Below are positions 6,971-12,090 of a DNA stretch of 12,090 bases, one piece after another (within the stretch, counting starts at the first letter, position 1; every line of letters starts with the position of its first letter). Source of the DNA: Rhodanobacteraceae bacterium. Its GTDB lineage: Bacteria > Pseudomonadota > Gammaproteobacteria > Xanthomonadales > Rhodanobacteraceae. The DNA is taken from NCBI GenBank assembly GCA_025924775.1, contig JAICHS010000050.1, forward strand, positions 1 to 12,090. The letters are read 5' to 3'. The notes beneath the pieces are model-generated. The model was not told where the DNA came from, searched no databases, and worked only from the letters and a program-made list of their open reading frames with translations. The position numbers were made by a program, and so were the translations under genes.

Positions 6971-9895
6971 ATGAATCGTAAGCTCTTGGCCTCGGCCATC
7001 TGCGCCAGCCTGCTCGTAGCAGGCGCAGCGTACGCGCAAGACAACCCCGCACCCGCCCAGCAGGCGCAGGATCAGTCCACTGCCGCGCAGTCGAACGCGG
7101 CTCAGCAGCAAGAAGGTCAAAAGACCAAAACGCTGGAAACCGTCACGGTTTCAGGCTCTCTGCTCAAGCGTCCTGAGTACGAGACGACGTCTCCCGTACA
7201 GGTCGTCCCGATCAAGGCTGATGAGGCAGCGGGCCTCTTCAACGTCACCAGTTTCGTGCAGACGACGGCGGCGGCGGCGGGCTCCACGCAGATCAACGGT
7301 CAGTTTGGCGGTTTCGTGATCGAAGGTGGCACCGGCATCCAACCCATCGACCTGCGCGGCCTGGGTGCCCAGCGCACACTCGTTTTGCTTGACGGCCAGA
7401 GGCCGGGACCCGCAGGTACCCGCGGCCAGGTCAACAATTTCGACCTCAACGTCATCCCGAGGGCCATTATCCAGCGCATTGAAATCGTCAAGGATGGCTC
7501 ATCTTCCATCTACGGTTCCGATGCCATTTCGGGCGTGGTCAACCTGATCACCAAGAAGCGGATGGACCATACCGAAATGGACTTTTTCGTTTCGGCGCCG
7601 GAACACGGCGGTGGCGAGCAGTATTCCGCTTCGATCGGCACCGGCTGGAATTTCAGCAAGGGCAACGTTACGTTCGCAGCCGAGGTTAACCGGCAGCGAC
7701 AACTCAGGATCGGCGACCGCGACTTCCTGGATTGCCCCCGCGACATGGTCTGGGGCCCGGACGGCCAACGCGTCGACCGGCCCGACCACTCGGTTCTGGA
7801 AGGGACCAATCTCGCGGACTGCAACAACCTGCTGATTCAGACCGTCATCGATCCGTTCAGCGGCCGTCGTTACGTGCCCACCAAGGACGGCAGCACCGGC
7901 CCGAACAGCCCGGTACCCGGCTACCACCTGTCGCAGCGAACCACCTATGCGCAGAGTCCCACGCCATTCAACGACCAAGTCACCAACTTTGCGAACTACG
8001 GCGAAGCCTATGCGATCGACCGTAACCAGGCGGGTACGGCCTACCTCGCCACCAGCTTCAATTTCGGAAGCGTAGGCTGGGACACCCAGTTGATCCTGAA
8101 CCGGCGGACGACCAATCACAATGACTGGCGACAGTTCTTCCCGGTGGTTTTCAATGACAACGGCTGGTCCACTGCCGACTCCAGCTTTTATGGCGGTGCC
8201 GGAACCAAGCAAAGCGGGTTCCAACCCGTCATGCTGTTCCCGTTCAACCAGAAGGTCACCGTCAACTACCAATACCTGCGCACGGGCTTGACGGGCGCAT
8301 TTGGAAACAGCAGTTGGACGTGGGCGGTCAATGGCAGCTACACGAGATCCGACGGCGATTACAGCTGGCAGGCGATCAATGCCCAGCAGAGCGGGGACTG
8401 GAACAACCCCCTCAACGAGATCACCGGCCGGTCGCTGGTCAATTACTTCGACCCGGGTTACCTCGATGGGTCGAAAATCGATCAGCTGTACAACACTGTC
8501 GGTGAATATCTGACGGGCAACACCCTCTACAAGCAGCAGAACCTCAATGCAGTGGTCAACGGAAATTTGTTCCAGTTGCCTGCGGGCCCCGTCAGCGCGG
8601 CATTCGGCGCGGATTATCGACACATGTCCATCGACGACAGGCCGCCGCCTGCGTCATGGGGACTTACCGGCGCGGGCGAAACCAGGGGTTCCGACCACGT
8701 CACGGAAGTATTTGGCGAAGTGGGCGTACCGATCGTCAAGGGCCTGCCAGGCGTGGAATCCCTGAACATCGACCTGTCGGCGCGGGAATTCAAATACAGC
8801 TCGGTGGGCAACTCATCCCACGTCTGGAAGTACGGTCTCAACTGGCAGCCTTTCTCGACCTTCCGCGTCCGCGGCACGATCGGCACGTCCTACCGCGCGC
8901 CGGCCCTGTACGAGCTGTATCTTGCCGACCAGACCGGTTTCGTCTCACAGCTGTCGATCGATCCTTGCATCAACTGGTCGGAAAGCTCCAACCAGTTCAT
9001 CCAGAAGAACTGCGCGGCGGCAGGCATTCCGGGCACCTATGCAGGCAGCGGTCCGACCGCATTGATCTCCCAAGGCGGTGGCGCCGGTTTCCTGAAACCC
9101 GAGACGTCCCGCGCCAAGTCGTTGGGCTTCGTGTGGTCGCCCGAGTTCGCCAACCTGCAGGTGGCGCTCGATTATTTCGACTACCACATCCGCGGCGAGA
9201 TCCAATCGCTTTCCGGCGGCTCCATCGTGACGTCCTGCTACAACAAGCCGGTGTACCCGAATGATTTCTGCAACATGTTCTCCAGAAACCCCGGGACCGG
9301 CACCGACCCGTACAACATCACCGCGGTTCACGCCACTTACGTCAACGTCAACCAGGAACGCGATCGCGGCTACGACCTGCAGTTCAACTACGCCAAGGAC
9401 TTCTCGTTCGGCCGGTTTTCGCTGGATGGCGAATTTACCTACACCATGGAACACATCCAGCAGGTGTTCAGCAGCGCCGAGGCCAGTGGGTTCGGCATCA
9501 ACAACTTCACGGGCTCGATCGGCAACCCGCACTGGGTTGGCATCGTGAACGCCGCACTCAAGCGCGGGGACTGGACCTTCAACTGGCAGGGCTTCTACAC
9601 CAGCCCGAGCTCGGACTGGCGCTTCGAAGATCCAACCTTCACCTACCTTGGCATGCCCAACGTCACCGAGAACATCCGCATGGGTGGGCAGGTACGCCAC
9701 AGCGTGTCTGCCAGCTACAACTACGCCGACAAGATCAACGTCACGCTCGGCGTACGCAACCTGACCGACCGTACACCGCCATCGGTTTCAGGCACCATCG
9801 GCACGGAAAACCTGGCGGGCAACACGCCGCTGGGTGCGACGCAGTACGACTGGTTCGGCCGCACGTATTTCGCGCGCCTGAACATCAAGCTGTAA
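6971..9895 (+). CDS. TonB-dependent outer-membrane receptor
   Basis: A 974-residue receptor. The signal peptide is residues 1-22 (ending AAYA), followed by a Gln/Ala-rich linker (23-53) and a TonB box, LETVTVSG, at 55-62. The plug domain (~65-196) has the typical LRGLGAQRTLVLLDGQRPG and IEIVKDGSSSIYGSDAISG (from residue 170). The remainder is the 22-strand barrel, with SYRAPALYELYL and GVRNLTDRTPPS marking conserved barrel strands. Such receptors import scarce ligands (siderophores, cobalamin, sugars, peptides) using TonB energy; the ligand cannot be deduced here. There is no N-terminal STN signalling domain, and no sigma/anti-sigma pair adjoins it. Six mature cysteines fall in three close pairs (255/284, 666/681, 756/767), probably loop disulfides. 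The last residue is Leu rather than the usual aromatic residue. It is transcribed divergently from the lipoprotein and ends before a strong terminator. Confidence 0.95.
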   Translation: MNRKLLASAICASLLVAGAAYAQDNPAPAQQAQDQSTAAQSNAAQQQEGQKTKTLETVTVSGSLLKRPEYETTSPVQVVPIKADEAAGLFNVTSFVQTTAAAAGSTQINGQFGGFVIEGGTGIQPIDLRGLGAQRTLVLLDGQRPGPAGTRGQVNNFDLNVIPRAIIQRIEIVKDGSSSIYGSDAISGVVNLITKKRMDHTEMDFFVSAPEHGGGEQYSASIGTGWNFSKGNVTFAAEVNRQRQLRIGDRDFLDCPRDMVWGPDGQRVDRPDHSVLEGTNLADCNNLLIQTVIDPFSGRRYVPTKDGSTGPNSPVPGYHLSQRTTYAQSPTPFNDQVTNFANYGEAYAIDRNQAGTAYLATSFNFGSVGWDTQLILNRRTTNHNDWRQFFPVVFNDNGWSTADSSFYGGAGTKQSGFQPVMLFPFNQKVTVNYQYLRTGLTGAFGNSSWTWAVNGSYTRSDGDYSWQAINAQQSGDWNNPLNEITGRSLVNYFDPGYLDGSKIDQLYNTVGEYLTGNTLYKQQNLNAVVNGNLFQLPAGPVSAAFGADYRHMSIDDRPPPASWGLTGAGETRGSDHVTEVFGEVGVPIVKGLPGVESLNIDLSAREFKYSSVGNSSHVWKYGLNWQPFSTFRVRGTIGTSYRAPALYELYLADQTGFVSQLSIDPCINWSESSNQFIQKNCAAAGIPGTYAGSGPTALISQGGGAGFLKPETSRAKSLGFVWSPEFANLQVALDYFDYHIRGEIQSLSGGSIVTSCYNKPVYPNDFCNMFSRNPGTGTDPYNITAVHATYVNVNQERDRGYDLQFNYAKDFSFGRFSLDGEFTYTMEHIQQVFSSAEASGFGINNFTGSIGNPHWVGIVNAALKRGDWTFNWQGFYTSPSSDWRFEDPTFTYLGMPNVTENIRMGGQVRHSVSASYNYADKINVTLGVRNLTDRTPPSVSGTIGTENLAGNTPLGATQYDWFGRTYFARLNIKL

Positions 9896-9918
9896 GCGTA
9901 CTGCGGTTGCGTCGGTTC

Positions 9919-9952
9919 AAAGGAGGCGGCGTTTCGTCGCCTCCTTTTTTTT
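9919..9952 (+). terminator. Intrinsic terminator of the receptor gene
   Basis: Bases 9919-9928 (AAAGGAGGCG) pair perfectly with 9938-9947. The stem extends inward by one G-U and two G-C pairs to a TTT loop, and a run of eight T (9945-9952) follows. It begins 24 bases after the receptor stop. This is a textbook Rho-independent terminator. Confidence 0.93.
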
Positions 9953-10031
9953 AAGCGTGCATCGACACCGCACCGGGAAACGTCCACCACGTCGCCGGCC
10001 ACGGCGGAGCCCAACTACCGGAGTAGAAAAC

Positions 10032-12059
10032 ATGCGGAACCTGTTCTTCGGAGCGACACTGGCCGGCATCCTGTCGGCAACCCTGGTGCCGGTGATCGCG
10101 TACGCGTCGCAACCGATCCCCATCGAGGATCTGGCCCGCCTGCCGGCGGTGCAATCGGTGACGATGAGTCCGGACGGCAAGCACCTCGTGGGCTTGATCC
10201 CCGCACCCAAGAGCCCGGACAACACTGCGCTTGCCGCGTGGGACACCGCCTCGCTGTCGACAGGTCCCAAGGTCGTCACGCCCTCCGGCGAGCACATGAG
10301 GTTCATCGCGGCCTTTGCGTTGAAGGCGGACAAGATCCTGGCCATCGCCCGCCAGGAATGGACAGGCAACCTGGGCGGGTGCGGCGAGGGCAAGGCAGTT
10401 GGAGCCACCCGCACCTTCGTCACCAAGACCTACCTGACCGGGGATGACCAGAAACATTTCGAGGAGGCGTTCGCCAGTGACAAGGCGCGTAACGTCGGCG
10501 TCAGCGAGGACACCCGGCGCTGCCTGGAGATCAGCGGGACCGCGCGGCTGGTCAGCATGTTGCCACTGGACCCCGATAACGTCGTGATCGAGCGCGCCAG
10601 CGGGGCAAGCCTGGTTTCGACGTATTACCTGTACAACCTCAAGACCGGTAATGCGAAGCTGCTGTTCACCGGTGGCGGCCAGAAGACGCCATCGCTGTTC
10701 GACCCGCGCACCGGCAGCGTGCTTGCCAAAACCGAGATCGAGCCTACCGGCAACGACTACGAGCAAAGGATTTATATCGTCGATGCCAAGTCCGGTCAGT
10801 TCGACCTGCAAGCGCCCCTGACCACGAAGCTTTCCAACCGGCATACGGTCGATGTCGCCGGCCGGGACGACGCCAGCGGCAAGTACTACGTGTTGACCGA
10901 CCAGTTTTCGGACAAAGTCCAGGCCTTGATGTACGACCCGGCCAGCCAGAAGTTCGACCAGGAACCCGTCGTCACCGACAAGAACTATTCGATCGCGGCC
11001 TTGTTGTTCAGCACCCGGCGCAGCGACTTCAACCAGGTCGTGGGTTTTGTCGTGGACGGCCCCGATCGGCAACAGGTCTACGTGGATCCGGCGCTGAAGG
11101 CCGTGCAGGCGGGCATCGCGAAGGCCTTTCCCGGCCAACAGGTGACGATTTCAAGCTATACCGACGATCTCTCCAAGGTGTTGTTCACGACGGACAGCGC
11201 CGATGTCCCCACCGCCTACCACTTGCTTTTGGACAAGCAGCGCGTCGCGAACCTGGGCAGCACGCGGCCCTGGATCAAGTCCGGTGTTGCCGGAAGCGAG
11301 AGTTGGGTGACCTACAAGGCACGCGACGGCATGCGAGTGCCGGCCATCCTGGACTTGCCGGCCGGCTGGAAGCAGGGCGACGCCCCGGTGACGGCCGTGG
11401 TCATGCCGCACGGCGGCCCATGGGCCCGCGACTACACGGGTTGGGACGTATCCGGGTGGGTGCCAATGCTCACGTCCCGCGGTTACGCGGTACTGCGGCC
11501 GCAATACCGCGGCTCGGAAGGCCTGGGTCGCGCGCTGTGGCTCGCTGGCGACCAGCAGTGGGGTCTCAAGATGTCCGACGACCTCGACGACGGCGCCGCG
11601 TGGCTGGTCGCGCAGGGCATCGCCGCAAAAGACCGCATCGCCATCTTCGGCTACTCCTACGGTGGTTTCGCTGCGATCGCCGCCGACGTGCGCAGCCCGT
11701 CGCCATTTCGGTGCGCCATCGCCGGCGCCCCGGTGGCGAACCTGGGGCGCCTCGGCACATCGTGGAGCGACAATCGCCTGCAACGCATCCTGCAGGGTCG
11801 GACCGTCAAGGGCATGGACCCCATGCGGAACACGGACAAGGCCCACCTGCCGATCCTGCTGTTTGGCGGCGATCGCGACGTGCGCGTGCCCAGCTTCCAC
11901 CCGCGCGACTTCTACAAGGCCGTCGAAAGCAAGGTGAAGGCCAAATACGTGGTGATCCCCGACATGCCGCACAGCATGCCGTGGTACCCGAGCCAGGCTC
12001 GCGAGGTGGACACCCTGATCGTGAATTACCTCAAGGACGACTGCTTCGCCCATCAGTAA
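10032..12059 (+). CDS. Secreted S9-family (prolyl oligopeptidase-type) serine peptidase
   Basis: A 675-residue protein with a signal peptide (residues 1-25, ending IAYA before Ser26), so periplasmic or exported. Residues ~30-410 are a divergent beta-propeller-like region, opening with a SPDGK blade motif after LPAVQSVTM. Residues ~425-675 are the alpha/beta-hydrolase domain, with HGGPWARD at 460-467, PQYRGSEGLG, nucleophile elbow GYSYGG with Ser542, DVRVP with Asp616 and MPHSMPW with His647, giving an intact triad. S9 enzymes cut short peptides, often after Pro or from acylated or dipeptide ends; the propeller restricts entry to small substrates. ATG 10032 has GGAG (10020-10023) at 8 bases and starts the signal peptide; the in-frame extension back to 9957 is unlikely. 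Lasso-peptide isopeptidases have the same fold and also sit near TonB receptors, but no lasso precursor or maturation genes are present. The exact subfamily is uncertain. Confidence 0.9.
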   Translation: MRNLFFGATLAGILSATLVPVIAYASQPIPIEDLARLPAVQSVTMSPDGKHLVGLIPAPKSPDNTALAAWDTASLSTGPKVVTPSGEHMRFIAAFALKADKILAIARQEWTGNLGGCGEGKAVGATRTFVTKTYLTGDDQKHFEEAFASDKARNVGVSEDTRRCLEISGTARLVSMLPLDPDNVVIERASGASLVSTYYLYNLKTGNAKLLFTGGGQKTPSLFDPRTGSVLAKTEIEPTGNDYEQRIYIVDAKSGQFDLQAPLTTKLSNRHTVDVAGRDDASGKYYVLTDQFSDKVQALMYDPASQKFDQEPVVTDKNYSIAALLFSTRRSDFNQVVGFVVDGPDRQQVYVDPALKAVQAGIAKAFPGQQVTISSYTDDLSKVLFTTDSADVPTAYHLLLDKQRVANLGSTRPWIKSGVAGSESWVTYKARDGMRVPAILDLPAGWKQGDAPVTAVVMPHGGPWARDYTGWDVSGWVPMLTSRGYAVLRPQYRGSEGLGRALWLAGDQQWGLKMSDDLDDGAAWLVAQGIAAKDRIAIFGYSYGGFAAIAADVRSPSPFRCAIAGAPVANLGRLGTSWSDNRLQRILQGRTVKGMDPMRNTDKAHLPILLFGGDRDVRVPSFHPRDFYKAVESKVKAKYVVIPDMPHSMPWYPSQAREVDTLIVNYLKDDCFAHQ

Positions 12060-12090
12060 GGGGTGTCGGACTTCGCTCGCGGCTCAGCGA

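Noticed and set aside
9951..12053. Two long minus-strand open frames opposite the S9 peptidase
   Set aside because: The plus-strand frame carries the Ser/Asp/His triad and a signal peptide; the antisense frames show no motif.
6971..12059. Lasso-peptide biosynthesis cluster
   Set aside because: The receptor and S9 peptidase are reminiscent, but no short precursor, transglutaminase-like protease or asparagine-synthetase-like cyclase is present in the window.
1..12090. CRISPR array, tRNA, insertion sequence or phage remnants
   Set aside because: No regularly spaced repeats, cloverleaf, transposase motifs or target-site duplications were found on reading both strands.

Overview
The window reads as GC-rich chromosomal DNA of a gammaproteobacterium, most likely Xanthomonadales/Lysobacterales (a Rhodanobacteraceae- or Xanthomonadaceae-like genome). 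This rests on the style of the MnmG C-terminus, the TonB-dependent receptor with an Ala/Gln-rich linker before its TonB box, the secreted S9 peptidase and the GDSL autotransporter. The family placement is an inference from protein style, not from a search. No mobile element, tRNA, rRNA, CRISPR array or integration scar was seen.

Layout. Positions 1-317 hold the 3' end of mnmG (tRNA modification), the only housekeeping gene here. Then come three plus-strand genes: a cytoplasmic TPR-sulfotransferase (481-2100), a multi-pass membrane acyltransferase of the acyltransferase-3 type (2302-3462) and, 41 bases later, a GDSL-esterase autotransporter (3504-5606). A strong hairpin terminator (stem 5652-5685) separates the esterase from a convergent minus-strand lipoprotein gene with a YbaY/YscW-like domain (5705-6571). 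A 399-base AT-richer divergent intergenic region follows. It holds an inverted repeat over the lipoprotein start codon and a plausible sigma70 promoter for a large TonB-dependent receptor (6971-9895). The receptor ends at a textbook intrinsic terminator (9919-9952). A secreted S9-type serine peptidase (10032-12059) follows. The last 31 bases show nothing.

How the genes may work together. Every complete gene except the cytoplasmic sulfotransferase encodes an envelope protein: inner-membrane acyl transfer, outer-membrane esterase, lipoprotein, outer-membrane receptor and secreted peptidase. The acyltransferase and esterase are close enough to be co-expressed and carry chemically opposite activities (adding and removing acyl esters). 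The receptor and peptidase fit a peptide capture and degradation pair. These links come from gene order and family knowledge; the substrates are not visible in the sequence.

No clearly new multi-gene system is evident. The points most worth checking are the start-codon-overlapping inverted repeat upstream of the lipoprotein, the unrecognised C-terminal half of that lipoprotein, the Gln/Ala-rich insertion in the esterase, and the receptor-peptidase pair.
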